In this document: in pieces, positions 50,771-59,215 of the stretch
Layout of the letters: each line of letters opens with the position of its first letter
How positions within the stretch are numbered: the stretch's first letter is position 1
DNA from: an uncultured Eubacteriales bacterium
GTDB lineage: Bacteria; Bacillota; Clostridia; Tissierellales; Peptoniphilaceae
Direction: 5' to 3'
Length of the DNA: 64,000 bases
Assembly (NCBI GenBank): GCA_900539225.1
Contig: UQBO01000001.1
Span: 62,001-126,000, forward strand
The notes under the pieces: generated by a model
The model's database searches: none
The model's input: only the letters and a program-made list of their open reading frames with translations
What the model was told of the DNA's origin: nothing
Made by a program: the position numbers and the translations under genes

Positions 50771-51201
50771 TGAAAACAAATGAATTTATTAAAAAGTTAA
50801 ATGAGTTAGGATATAACGTAAAAGAAACAGAGCATAGCATGATTGTAAGAAAAGAATATACACATTTGGCAGTAATTGACAAAGAAAATATTTATGGTTT
50901 TAAATATTTTTATCACAATGATAAAGACCTATTTAAACTTTGTGTAGATTATACATCAACGCCAATCGAAGAAAGAGAAGAAGAGAAGAAATATTATTTA
51001 AGAAAGAAAGAGCTTGAATTTTATGAAGGCACCGACAATTACTTGAATTTTCAAGTAGAAGAAAAGTTTTTTAGACTATTAGATGAATCTGAAACTGAAA
51101 ATTATAAAACACAATTCACGCAAAAAGAGATTGACGAGATTAAAGAGAAATTTAATACAGATCTAGAAGAATTTAAGCAAATACCAGTTGAGGAGAATTA
51201 G
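50770..51201 (+). CDS. DUF1642-like hypothetical phage protein, 143 residues
   Basis: N-terminal part (LNELGYNVKETEHSMIVRKEY) resembles a small sensor-like fold; the C-terminal part (YYLRKKELEFYEGTDNYLNF, then RLLDESETENYKTQFTQKEIDEIKE) resembles proteins with a terminal phage helix such as DUF1642. The ending FTQKEIDEIKEKF is like that of the gene at 50582. Weak assignment. Confidence 0.5.
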   Translation: MKTNEFIKKLNELGYNVKETEHSMIVRKEYTHLAVIDKENIYGFKYFYHNDKDLFKLCVDYTSTPIEEREEEKKYYLRKKELEFYEGTDNYLNFQVEEKFFRLLDESETENYKTQFTQKEIDEIKEKFNTDLEEFKQIPVEEN

Positions 51202-51203
51202 GT

Positions 51204-51545
51204 ATGAGTTTTAATAAATCGATAAAAAAAATAATAGAATTTGCCAAAGAGTGCGGCATAGTTGAAGAAGAATATGCACAAACACAACTTGAATTGATTG
51301 TTAAGAAAGCGATAGAGCTGCAAGTACACATGGATAATATGTACTGGTCTGAAAGATATAATTTATTATCGGAGGGCGAAATATGTAGCAAGAAAGAAGT
51401 AAATGAAAACTATAGAAGGCTTAAATATGCGCTTGGTGCAGTATTTATACCACTAATTATATTATCGGCGCAGCTTAATCTAGATCCTGCGGAGTGTTTT
51501 AATTTAGCGATTGATAATTTAGAAAAATGTGACATAGAGGGCTAG
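51204..51545 (+). CDS. MazG-like protein, probably degenerate
   Basis: A 113-residue all-helical protein. The C-terminal segment GAVFIPLIILSAQLNLDPAECFNLAIDNLEK matches the closing helices of MazG-like pyrophosphohydrolases (as IILSAQLNLDPAECFNLA), and IIEFAKECGIVEEEY matches their start. The usual metal-binding E-E-x-x-E is replaced by VKKAIEL, so activity is doubtful. Phage MazG proteins clean nucleotide pools. Confidence 0.6.
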   Translation: MSFNKSIKKIIEFAKECGIVEEEYAQTQLELIVKKAIELQVHMDNMYWSERYNLLSEGEICSKKEVNENYRRLKYALGAVFIPLIILSAQLNLDPAECFNLAIDNLEKCDIEG

Positions 51546-51554
51546 GGGGTAGAC

Positions 51555-51860
51555 ATGGACTTAGAATTAGTTAAAATAATTGACAAGGCAAAGACTAATG
51601 CTGTTGAAGTTGCGTTTTGGATTAAATCAAAAAAATACGTTAAAAAGCTAAGCGTTGAAACTATTGAAACGATTATGAAAGACATACAAAATCCTAAGGT
51701 GCAATTTATTACATTCGCGGACAGTGAAGACCTTAAAACGATTAACAAGGCTGATATAGTTGATATAACAATAGGCAAGAGAGATTATCTAATATTTAAA
51801 AATGCGGCAAGAGAGGAACAAAAGGAAAAAACAAAAGTGGAGAACTTAAAAGATGAGTGA
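51555..51860 (+). CDS. Hypothetical phage protein, 101 residues
   Basis: Alpha-beta protein (MDLELVKIIDKAKTNAVEVA, KVQFITFADSEDLKTINKAD) with a charged C terminus. It overlaps the DUF1492 gene by 8 bases. Not recognised. Confidence 0.55.
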   Translation: MDLELVKIIDKAKTNAVEVAFWIKSKKYVKKLSVETIETIMKDIQNPKVQFITFADSEDLKTINKADIVDITIGKRDYLIFKNAAREEQKEKTKVENLKDE

Positions 51861-52302
51861 GATTAACGTTAAAGACGAGCTGATGAAGATTAGAGCGATT
51901 AAGGCAGATATAGAAAGCAAGCAAAGGCAGATTGATTATCTTGACGCAAAAAAGACAGGCATTAAAAGTCCTGTAATAGATGATATGCCAAAATGTGACG
52001 GCTGCAACATATACGAAAATATCGATAAGATACTAGACCAGATCGATAAGATTAATAAGAAGATGTGTAAGAGCTTATCTGAATTATGTAAGCTACTTGA
52101 TATATGGACTAACTACGTAGATATGTTAGACGAAGATGAACAGCTATTAATTAATCTAAGATATTTTGAGTGCCGCAGCTGGAGAACGGTGGCAAAAGAT
52201 TTAAAATATGACGAGCGCCATGTTTATAGATTGCATGGAAGAGCGCTGGCTAATTTATCTGAAATTGTAAATAATTGCGAAAATATTAAAAGATGTCAGT
52301 AA
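51853..52302 (+). CDS. DUF1492 / ArpU-like late transcription activator
   Basis: A 149-residue protein with an N-terminal coiled coil (MKIRAIKADIESKQRQIDYL), a CDGCNIYENIDKIL segment, and a C-terminal sigma-70 region-4-like HTH: INLRYFECRSWRTVAKDL followed by ERHVYRLHGRALANL. Family members switch on the packaging and structural genes. It lies at the end of the early genes, and paired direct repeats follow right after its stop region, as expected for its target. Confidence 0.83.
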   Translation: MSEINVKDELMKIRAIKADIESKQRQIDYLDAKKTGIKSPVIDDMPKCDGCNIYENIDKILDQIDKINKKMCKSLSELCKLLDIWTNYVDMLDEDEQLLINLRYFECRSWRTVAKDLKYDERHVYRLHGRALANLSEIVNNCENIKRCQ

Positions 52303-52330
52303 ATGTCAGTTGGTTTTATGGTATTATGAT
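52293..52330 (+). promoter_or_regulatory. Putative late promoter with paired activator sites
   Basis: ATGTCAGT occurs at 52293-52300 and 52303-52310, exactly one helical turn apart, followed 11-14 bases later by a -10-like element (TATTAT/TATGAT at 52322-52330) and no good -35. The activator is probably the DUF1492 protein encoded just upstream; the first repeat overlaps the end of its gene. Confidence 0.6.
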
Positions 52331-52468
52331 ATTAGGAAAGGTTACAGTTTTTATCATTCTCTGTAGCTTTTCTGAAAAAGTAATTAAAGATTGCTTTTTC
52401 TCCTAGACGAAGAGGGGCGCTCGAGATATGGGCGTCTTTTTCTTTGCATAAAATCCTCCTTTGAGTTA

Positions 52469-52499
52469 AGCCTCAAGGTTTTGGGTGTGCCTTGGGGCT
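52469..52499 (+). ncRNA. Conserved-looking hairpin upstream of the terminase genes
   Basis: A 10-bp stem (52469-52478 with 52490-52499, one G-U pair) has an 11-base U/G-rich loop. It is in a 268-base non-coding stretch between the DUF1492 and terminase genes, which also has a weaker AGACG/CGTCT hairpin with a T run at 52405-52442. It may be a leader RNA or part of the packaging site. Confidence 0.45.
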
Positions 52500-52570
52500 G
52501 GTACATAATTTTAAGAGTAAATGAGAGATTCAAAGGAAATAAATAACAATTTATGAAAGGTGTGATAGGT

Positions 52571-52906
52571 GTGACAAGTAAAATGCTAAAAGCAGTAAAG
52601 CTGATGGTTGTAACGAATTTAACTCAAGCTGAAATAGCAAAAGAAGTTTCCACGACACCAGGAACGCTTTCAAAGTGGAAAAAAAGAGAAGATTTCAAGG
52701 AAAAGCTAAGAGAAGAGCAGAACAATTTCTTAAGCGAGCTTACAAGACCAGCTATGAGAACTATGCTTGAACTACTAGATTCACCAAGTGACTACGTAAG
52801 ATGCCAAGCTGCACAAGATATACTAGATAGAACTGGTTATAAGCCGAGCGATAGAGTAGAGATAGAAGCTGAAACTGTCATCATTAAGGACGATATAGAT
52901 GAGTGA
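52571..52906 (+). CDS. Phage terminase small subunit
   Basis: Recognises phage DNA for packaging. The N-terminal HTH TQAEIAKEVSTTPGTLSKWKK is visible, followed by helical oligomerisation parts and a C-terminal tail (SDRVEIEAETVIIKDD) that contacts the large subunit. The GTG at 52571 is best placed after AAAGGTGTGATAGGT; an ATG at 52553 is in frame. It overlaps the large subunit gene by 8 bases. Confidence 0.88.
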   Translation: MTSKMLKAVKLMVVTNLTQAEIAKEVSTTPGTLSKWKKREDFKEKLREEQNNFLSELTRPAMRTMLELLDSPSDYVRCQAAQDILDRTGYKPSDRVEIEAETVIIKDDIDE

Positions 52907-54158
52907 TATATCCATTAGCTTAAAAGATATTATAGCTCCAAAGTTTAGAGAGGTACACAAGGCTATTAAAGAAGGCAAATACACTTACTACGTATTAAAA
53001 GGTGGACGTGGTAGTGGCAAGTCTACTACAGTTGCCATAGAGCTAATACTAGAGCTTATCAAGTACCCTATAACTATACTATGTGTTAGAAAGGTTGGTA
53101 AGACGCTTGACAAGAGCTGCTATGAGCAATTAAAAGAGGCTATATCTATGCTTAGGCTTGATAGGTATTTTAAGTTTAATCAAAGCCCTTTAAAGATAAC
53201 ATATACGCCAAGGGGCAATACCATCATCTTCACTGGTGCAGATAACCCTGAAAAGATAAAGTCTATCAAGGTTAGTAAGTACCCTATAACAACTTTGTGG
53301 ATAGAGGAGCTGGCAGAGTTTAAGACTGAAGAAGAGGTTTCATCTATTGAGCAGTCAATCTTAAGAGCTGAGCTTATGGACGATTTAAAGTACAAGATTA
53401 TCTACTCATATAATCCACCAAAGAGACGTCAGTCATGGGTTAATAAGAGGTTTGAAAGCGTTCTACTTCCAAAGAACTTATATATTCACAAATCAAGCTA
53501 CTTAGACAATCCATACATATCCAAGGCTTTTATAGATGAGGCAGAGCATATAAAAAAGGTGAAGCCGCTTAAGTATAGACATGAATATCTAGGAGAGCCT
53601 ATCGGTTCAGGTGTAGTGCCATTTGATAATTTAGAGTTTAAAGAACTGACAGATGCTGATATTAGAAACTTTGATAACATAAGAATGGGTCTTGACTGGG
53701 GCTATGCTACTGATCCATTAGCTTGCGTAAGACTTCACTACGACAAGACGAGAAGAAGGATATATATTTTTGATGAGATATACAGGGTCAAGATGAGCAA
53801 TCGAGAAGCGGCTGAAGAGATAAAGAGAAGAGGTTGGACTGATACGAGGATTATCTGTGATAGTGCGGAGCCTAAGTCTATTGAAGAGATGAGGGGCTAT
53901 GGTCTAAAGTGCGATGGAGCTAAAAAAGGACAAGGAAGCGTTGAATATGGTGAAAAATGGCTTGATGATTTAGATGCCATCATTATAGATCCTAAGAGAT
54001 GTCCTAACGCTGCTATGGAGTTTGAGAATATTGACTACGATACGGACAAGGACGGCAATGTGCTTAATCGCTTAGTGGATAAGGACAATCACTTAATCGA
54101 CTCTGCACGCTATGCATTAACTTTAGATATGAGGCAAAGTAAGTTTAGTTTTAATTAA
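52899..54158 (+). CDS. Phage terminase large subunit (PBSX type)
   Basis: DNA-packaging motor and nuclease, 419 residues. Walker A GGRGSGKSTTVA (near residue 34), Walker B TTLWIEELAEF (near 132), and nuclease acidic residues in MGLDWGYATDP, IICDSAEPKS and the late LIDSARYAL. Order small-large-portal-MuF matches PBSX-like phages. Confidence 0.95.
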   Translation: MSDISISLKDIIAPKFREVHKAIKEGKYTYYVLKGGRGSGKSTTVAIELILELIKYPITILCVRKVGKTLDKSCYEQLKEAISMLRLDRYFKFNQSPLKITYTPRGNTIIFTGADNPEKIKSIKVSKYPITTLWIEELAEFKTEEEVSSIEQSILRAELMDDLKYKIIYSYNPPKRRQSWVNKRFESVLLPKNLYIHKSSYLDNPYISKAFIDEAEHIKKVKPLKYRHEYLGEPIGSGVVPFDNLEFKELTDADIRNFDNIRMGLDWGYATDPLACVRLHYDKTRRRIYIFDEIYRVKMSNREAAEEIKRRGWTDTRIICDSAEPKSIEEMRGYGLKCDGAKKGQGSVEYGEKWLDDLDAIIIDPKRCPNAAMEFENIDYDTDKDGNVLNRLVDKDNHLIDSARYALTLDMRQSKFSFN

Positions 54159-54173
54159 TGGGGGTGAATAGAT

Positions 54174-55535
54174 GTGGATATAACGAAGCTTAAGAAAGAA
54201 GAGCTAGTTAAGTATATAGATGCAAAGATTGCTGAATTTCAGCTTAAAAAGGAAGAAATGCTTGAATCTATAAGATATTACAACTACGAACAAGATATAC
54301 TTCTTAAAAAGAGATGGACTATTGGTAAAGAAGGAAAGATGCAGTCAATTGAGAATCTTCCTAATGCAAGAATTATTGACAATCAATATAAAAAGGCTGT
54401 TGACCAAAAGGTGAATTACTTATTTAGTCAACTGCCATCTATAAAGTGCGATGATGAGAAATATCAAGAACTAGTACAGGATTTATACGACAATAGATTC
54501 CTGAGGACGCTTAATAAGATAGCTCTTGAAAGTTATTTATGTGGTATATCGTGGCTATATGTAGCAAATGACAACGGGGACTTATCTATGACTAAGATGG
54601 ATTCAACGGAGATCATACCTATATGGCAAGATAGAAATCACGAAAGCCTTGATGCGATAATTAGGGTCTATCAAACTGAAGAGTATAAAGACGGAAATAT
54701 TAAGATGATTGACAAGGTGGCTTTATATACTAAAGATGATGTTAGGATATATCTAAGAGATAAAGATTATACAGAGATAAAAGAAGAGGGATATCTTGAA
54801 AAGGACGGGTTAAGATACAGCTTTGAAGAGATTCCTTTTATTTATTTTAAAAGCAATTCAAGCGAGATGCCATTACTTAAAAGAGTAAAGAGCTTACAGG
54901 ATGCGATTAATGCAATACTTTCTAATTACTATGACAATATGCTTGAAGATCCTAGAAATACTATCATGATATTAAAGAATTATGATGGACAAGATTTAGG
55001 AGAGTTTAGGCAAAAGCTAGCACAGTATGGAGCTGTTAAGGTATCTACTGGTGTTGATGGTGCTGATGGTGATGTAAATACTCTTGAAGTTAATGTTAAT
55101 AGTGAAAACTATAGACTTATACTAGATTTACTTAAGGAAAAGCTTATTGAAAATGCGATGGGATTTGACATGAAAAAGGACAAGACAAGTAACGCTCCTA
55201 ATGAATTAAATATCAAGTCTATGTACTCAGATATGGAGCTTGATGCGAACCAAACGGCGCTTGAATTTACAGCAAGCCTTGAACACTTAGAAAGGTTCTT
55301 AAAGTTAATTAAGAATATCAAGGACGATAAGCTATTAACTATGACTGAATTTAAACGTAATTTAATGGTAAATGATGAGGCGACTATAAATATGATCATT
55401 CAAAGTGAGGGGCTACTATCTAAGAAGACTCTACTAAGTCATCATCCATTCGTTGATGATGTTGATGAGGAGATAAAGGCTATAGATGATGAAGATAGTA
55501 TAGAGATGGGCGACTATGTAGATGAAGAAGAGTAA
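54174..55535 (+). CDS. Phage portal protein (SPP1 family)
   Basis: Dodecameric channel through which DNA enters the capsid. 453 residues with the family pattern: YYNYEQDILLKKR near residue 35, RIIDNQYKKAVDQKVNYLFSQ (as NQYKKAVDQKVNYL), and the C-terminal helical part with ALEFTASLEHLERF. It starts with GTG at 54174 after GGGGGTGAATAG. It overlaps the MuF gene by 14 bases. Confidence 0.92.
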   Translation: MDITKLKKEELVKYIDAKIAEFQLKKEEMLESIRYYNYEQDILLKKRWTIGKEGKMQSIENLPNARIIDNQYKKAVDQKVNYLFSQLPSIKCDDEKYQELVQDLYDNRFLRTLNKIALESYLCGISWLYVANDNGDLSMTKMDSTEIIPIWQDRNHESLDAIIRVYQTEEYKDGNIKMIDKVALYTKDDVRIYLRDKDYTEIKEEGYLEKDGLRYSFEEIPFIYFKSNSSEMPLLKRVKSLQDAINAILSNYYDNMLEDPRNTIMILKNYDGQDLGEFRQKLAQYGAVKVSTGVDGADGDVNTLEVNVNSENYRLILDLLKEKLIENAMGFDMKKDKTSNAPNELNIKSMYSDMELDANQTALEFTASLEHLERFLKLIKNIKDDKLLTMTEFKRNLMVNDEATINMIIQSEGLLSKKTLLSHHPFVDDVDEEIKAIDDEDSIEMGDYVDEEE

Positions 55536-57342
55536 TTACTTAAGTGAAAGGCTTGAGAGGCTTCTTAAAGGAGACATAAGAAGGTCAAAGATAACTCAGA
55601 TAAGGATAAAAAGAGGGTATAAGAGAGCTTTTCAGCTTATAGAAGATGATATAGCAAAGTATGTAACTAGGATTTCAGATGATTTAAAGCTTGATTCTAA
55701 GGCTTTAAAAAGAAAGATACCTAAGGAAGAGCTACTATCAAGGGCAAAGGAATTAAAGCTTGAAGAAGAGACTATGGCTAACTACGAAAATCTTAGCTAT
55801 GCTGAAGCTATAAGGCGTGAGATGGTAAAAAACGTAGAGAGCATGGCAAAAGAGAATGAAAGCCTTATCTTTGAGAATTTATTCAAGACTTATGAGCATA
55901 ACTACTACAGCACTTCTTACTTACTATACAAAACTATGGACGACTTCTCATTCACTAAGAGGGTTACAAGAGAATACTTTGACTGGATGGCTAAAAAGCC
56001 TTGGACGTCTGACGGCAGGACTTTTTCTGATAGGATATGGAATGATCAAAAAACTTTAGTAGATGAGCTATACAAAGAATTCACTGTATCAGCTACGAGA
56101 GGGGCAAACCTTAAAGAAGCAGCAAGGCGAATGTCAAGAAAGATGGACGTAAGCTACAAGAAGTGCTTAAGACTTTTAAATACTGAAGATAGCTTTTTTA
56201 GCAATAAGGCTGTAATGGATGCTTATCAAAACACTACGGCTGAAGAATATATGATACTTGCAACGCTTGATAGAAGAACATGTGAAATATGTGGAGATCA
56301 AGATACAAAGCATTATAAGATAAAAGATGCTAAGGTTGGTGTGAATATGCCGCCTTTCCACCCTAATTGCAGATGCACAACAGTTGTATACTTTGGTGAT
56401 GAAGATATGCCTGAGGAAAGAATGATGAGAGATGAAAATGGCAAAAGCGTAAAGACTGAGTATATGAGCTATGATGAGTGGAAAAAGAAATATGTTGATA
56501 AAGTTGATGATATGGGGTATAATATAAGTGAAGAAAAAGAAATAATAATAGAAGATTTGCCTGATACTCTTAAAAAATTTGAAGCATACAGTCAAGCTTG
56601 GGAAGATGAGGTTGTTAAGAAACAGCTATCTGAAGAAGAGATAAATTGCATAGGAGACAATATTCAAAAAATTATAAATGAAAATGAATATTCAATGAGA
56701 GTTAGGGCAGATATACTTGATAAAATCTTAGACGATGGAAGATTTAAAAATCAATTTGAGACGAATACAAGTGGCGGATTGCTTGATTTGGAAGCTAGAA
56801 AAGAAGCTAGCGAACAATTGTTTGGTAATTTCGGGCTTAAAATTGACGGTATAGATAGAGAAAAGTATGGATATCTTGGACTGAAAGATTTTATTGAAGA
56901 TGACAGAACATCACTTGCTAGTCAGTATGGAAATTGCATAATACATTTTGATAAAAATAAATTAAAAAACATGGTAACATATACGATTGAAGATAGTTTA
57001 GAGCCTGCATCTGGAAAGATAATTGTGGCAGGTAATGCTGAGAACGCTCGTGCTAATGGGATACGTAACACGTGGCTAAAAAGAACTTCTAATGTGTTTA
57101 AGGAAAACAAAGATATATCTCTTAATGATTTATTATTAAATATGGACAGTGATTATTTTGAATTACAATATCATGGAGAGATACGAACAGATGCTATTAA
57201 AGAAATTTGCTTTGTTAATAAGTATGGTGACGATTTAAGTGAAATGGTAAACATTGAAACTATTGACAGACTAAAGAAAATGAATATAAAAGTATATGAA
57301 ATGATTGATGATTTTGGTGGTGAAAAAATTGTTGAAATTTAA
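55522..57342 (+). CDS. MuF minor head protein fused to a DUF3626-like C-terminal toxin candidate
   Basis: A 606-residue protein. Residues about 1-290 are a phage Mu F/SPP1 gp7-type head domain ending in the zinc-like motif CEICGDQD...PNCRC (residues 254-285). Residues about 345-606 are an extra domain: YSMRVRADILDKILDDGRF (390-407), the stretch QFETNTSGG (411-419), EQLFG, KYGYLGL, and YHGEIRTDAIKEI near the end. These resemble DUF3626-type sequences found as C-terminal domains of polymorphic phage toxins. MuF toxins ejected with DNA are an established class; this assignment is from memory of motifs. A small gene overlapping the 3' end may be immunity. Confidence 0.82.
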   Translation: MKKSNYLSERLERLLKGDIRRSKITQIRIKRGYKRAFQLIEDDIAKYVTRISDDLKLDSKALKRKIPKEELLSRAKELKLEEETMANYENLSYAEAIRREMVKNVESMAKENESLIFENLFKTYEHNYYSTSYLLYKTMDDFSFTKRVTREYFDWMAKKPWTSDGRTFSDRIWNDQKTLVDELYKEFTVSATRGANLKEAARRMSRKMDVSYKKCLRLLNTEDSFFSNKAVMDAYQNTTAEEYMILATLDRRTCEICGDQDTKHYKIKDAKVGVNMPPFHPNCRCTTVVYFGDEDMPEERMMRDENGKSVKTEYMSYDEWKKKYVDKVDDMGYNISEEKEIIIEDLPDTLKKFEAYSQAWEDEVVKKQLSEEEINCIGDNIQKIINENEYSMRVRADILDKILDDGRFKNQFETNTSGGLLDLEARKEASEQLFGNFGLKIDGIDREKYGYLGLKDFIEDDRTSLASQYGNCIIHFDKNKLKNMVTYTIEDSLEPASGKIIVAGNAENARANGIRNTWLKRTSNVFKENKDISLNDLLLNMDSDYFELQYHGEIRTDAIKEICFVNKYGDDLSEMVNIETIDRLKKMNIKVYEMIDDFGGEKIVEI

Positions 57343-57583
57343 AAAATTATTGGGTTATTATAACAAAGGCGATGTTGTAGTTGAACTTGAAGATGGAAGA
57401 TATACTATAGTTCCATCTCAGGCTGCAAATAAGAGGAAAGATTATGTGGTTTATCTAGGGATTTCAAGAAATAAGAACAAATATTTAAGAGGCAAACAAA
57501 AGACTGATAATTTAGAACGCTTTGAGGAAGATGTAAGAAAAGTATTAGCTAGAGATAATTTAAACATAAGAGAGACAATTTAA
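57329..57583 (+). CDS. Small protein overlapping MuF: candidate immunity protein
   Basis: About 84 residues. GDVVVELEDGRYTIVPS suggests a small beta-rich domain, then YVVYLGISRNKNKYLRG and a helical end. I prefer the TTG at 57329 after GGTGGTGAAAA; an ATG at 57308 is in frame without a ribosome site. Either start overlaps the MuF stop, giving translational coupling. Location directly after a toxin-bearing MuF gene suggests immunity; no family recognised. Confidence 0.6.
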   Translation: MLKFKKLLGYYNKGDVVVELEDGRYTIVPSQAANKRKDYVVYLGISRNKNKYLRGKQKTDNLERFEEDVRKVLARDNLNIRETI

Positions 57584-57657
57584 AGATAAGAGATACTGAT
57601 ATACATTTTAATAATATACATTAAGCTTAAAAAATTACTAACAGGGGAAGGATTATT

Positions 57658-57864
57658 ATGAAAGAACAATTAGAAGAAAAAGATGATAAAATGAAATCTA
57701 TTGTAAAACAAAGAGAAGAACTTGTAAAGAATATGAATGAAAAGAAATTGATAAATAATATAAGTAAAAATAAAGTAGAACTATACATTACAAACCCTCG
57801 CGGTTACACGCTTAAAACGGTTGAGACATGTAATGATGAACATAAAAAATATATATTAAACTAA
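57658..57864 (+). CDS. Orphan small protein, 68 residues
   Basis: A charged coiled-coil start (MKEQLEEKDDKMKSIVKQRE) then VELYITNPRGYTLKTVET. It is 74 bases after the candidate immunity gene and ends at the first of two repeated terminators. Unknown; possibly a second immunity or a remnant. Confidence 0.5.
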   Translation: MKEQLEEKDDKMKSIVKQREELVKNMNEKKLINNISKNKVELYITNPRGYTLKTVETCNDEHKKYILN

Positions 57865-57891
57865 GGCACAGTGATGTGTCTTTTTTATTGC
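57862..57891 (+). terminator. Terminator copy 1, flanking the moron segment
   Basis: GGCACA-GTGA-TGTGTC followed by six T. The whole 30-bp block recurs at 59216-59245 with one mismatch. Confidence 0.85.
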
Positions 57892-57914
57892 CTAAAACTA
57901 GAGGGGGTGAAGAA

Positions 57915-58262
57915 GTGAAGATACTAACTAGTACTATTGATACTATAAATGGCAAGTTATATTCTCTTACAAATGGCAGAAGATGTTTAAAGGCTGATAC
58001 TGATGTAAAGATTGAGTGCTATGAGGAGAATACTGAACTTGATGTTATGGGCATGAATAAATGCAAGATAAAGAAGTCTTTTTATAAGCTTGTAATATGT
58101 GACAATCTGCTTTGTAAGTTTGATTTAAATAGTAGCTATGAGGTGGTATGTGATTACTTGAGAGAAGATGGCATATACAAAAGGCTATATTTAAATAATA
58201 TAGTGCCTATTGAGATAGAGGATAATAAGTGGACGTTTACTTGTGATAGTATAGATTTTTAA
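57915..58262 (+). CDS. Hypothetical phage protein, 115 residues
   Basis: Begins with GTG at 57915 after AGGGGGTGA (MKILTSTIDTINGKLYSL). Beta-rich, with several cysteines (RRCLKADTDVKIECYEE, KLVICDNLLCKF). It lies between the two repeated terminators, ahead of the Panacea promoter. Might be a head-decoration protein or moron cargo. Not recognised. Confidence 0.6.
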   Translation: MKILTSTIDTINGKLYSLTNGRRCLKADTDVKIECYEENTELDVMGMNKCKIKKSFYKLVICDNLLCKFDLNSSYEVVCDYLREDGIYKRLYLNNIVPIEIEDNKWTFTCDSIDF

Positions 58263-58309
58263 GGGGGATATATAGAAAATTAATTTTTTATTAAATCGTT
58301 CATATATTC

Positions 58310-58338
58310 TTGCATAGTTTAATATAATGTGATATAAT
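58310..58338 (+). promoter_or_regulatory. Promoter of the Panacea toxin-antitoxin moron
   Basis: TTGCAT (58310-58315), a 17-base spacer and TATAAT (58333-58338) with a TG extension. It is inside the structural operon and would let the moron be expressed during lysogeny. Confidence 0.82.
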
Positions 58339-58359
58339 TTGTTCAAAGGAGGGGTTGAT

Positions 58360-58806
58360 ATGTATAAGGCTATGGACATTGCTAATTGGTTTTTACAATA
58401 TAATGATTATTTATCTAATTATGAAAACGAAGATACTGACTTAATCTCTAATTTGAAGTTACAAAAATTATTATACTATGCCCAAGGTTGTTATTTGGCA
58501 GCATATGACAAAAAGCTTTTTGATGAAGATATTGTCGCTTGGAGACATGGCCCTGTGATTGAGAGCATATATAGATATTTTAAGGAATATGGCTCTAAGG
58601 GCATTGATAAGTATGATACTGTTAAGATAGATAGTGATACTTCTTCGCTTTTGGAGGATGTATATAAAGTTTTTGGAAAGTATTCTGCGTGGGGTTTAAG
58701 ACAAATGACGCACGAGGAAACTCCATGGAAATCTACTATGATAAATAATGTAATTGATATTGAACTTATAAAAGACTACTTTAAGGAAAACTATGTTACA
58801 GTTTAA
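58360..58806 (+). CDS. Panacea (DUF4065/SocA-like) antitoxin
   Basis: A 148-residue protein with the Panacea core: LKLQKLLYYAQGCYLAAYDK (near residue 31), LFDEDIVAWRHGPVIESIY, and GLRQMTHEETPW near the end. Panacea is an established hyperpromiscuous antitoxin domain that pairs with many toxin types; the toxin gene usually sits next to it. The ATG at 58360 follows AAAGGAGGGG; an in-frame TTG at 58339 lies before that site. It overlaps the next gene by 14 bases. Confidence 0.88.
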   Translation: MYKAMDIANWFLQYNDYLSNYENEDTDLISNLKLQKLLYYAQGCYLAAYDKKLFDEDIVAWRHGPVIESIYRYFKEYGSKGIDKYDTVKIDSDTSSLLEDVYKVFGKYSAWGLRQMTHEETPWKSTMINNVIDIELIKDYFKENYVTV

Positions 58807-59212
58807 AATATCTAAAGAGGAGGATAACAATAAGGTATCTATCAAAAAAGATATCGATTATCCAGTATTTTCTTTTAAACACATAACTACTAATAAAAAA
58901 TACAATATAAATTATTTTAATAAGGCTCGTGATAAGGCTAAGGCTTATGGAGCTTTATTTTATATAATGGATGTCTTTCAAAATAGGTCTTGGCTTGAGA
59001 GCATGAATTTAGATAAGAAAAATGGATTTGAAACCATATCTTATAAAGAACTAAATTTTAATCCAAATAGTTTTGACTTGGCAAGGGACGACAAGTTATT
59101 GGTTGTAAGGTTTAAAAGGGGTGATTACAGAATGATTGGAATGAAAGAGGACACTATATTTCATGTGTTTGGGTTTGATTTTAATTATTCTGCGTATGAT
59201 CATGGTCAATAG
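58793..59212 (+). CDS. Candidate Panacea-partner toxin, 139 residues
   Basis: Alpha-beta protein: N-terminal strands (YPVFSFKHITTNKKYNINYF), a helix (KARDKAKAYGALFYIMDVF), and a C-terminal RGDYRMIGMKEDTIFHVFGFD with a final YDHG. The ending motif (R-x-I-G-x-x-x-x-x-I-F-H-V-x-x-x-D) recurs in small toxin-like proteins, but the enzyme class is unclear. The 14-base overlap with the antitoxin and the shared promoter support a TA pair. It ends just before terminator copy 2. Confidence 0.65.
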   Translation: MLQFKISKEEDNNKVSIKKDIDYPVFSFKHITTNKKYNINYFNKARDKAKAYGALFYIMDVFQNRSWLESMNLDKKNGFETISYKELNFNPNSFDLARDDKLLVVRFKRGDYRMIGMKEDTIFHVFGFDFNYSAYDHGQ

Positions 59213-59215
59213 TAT

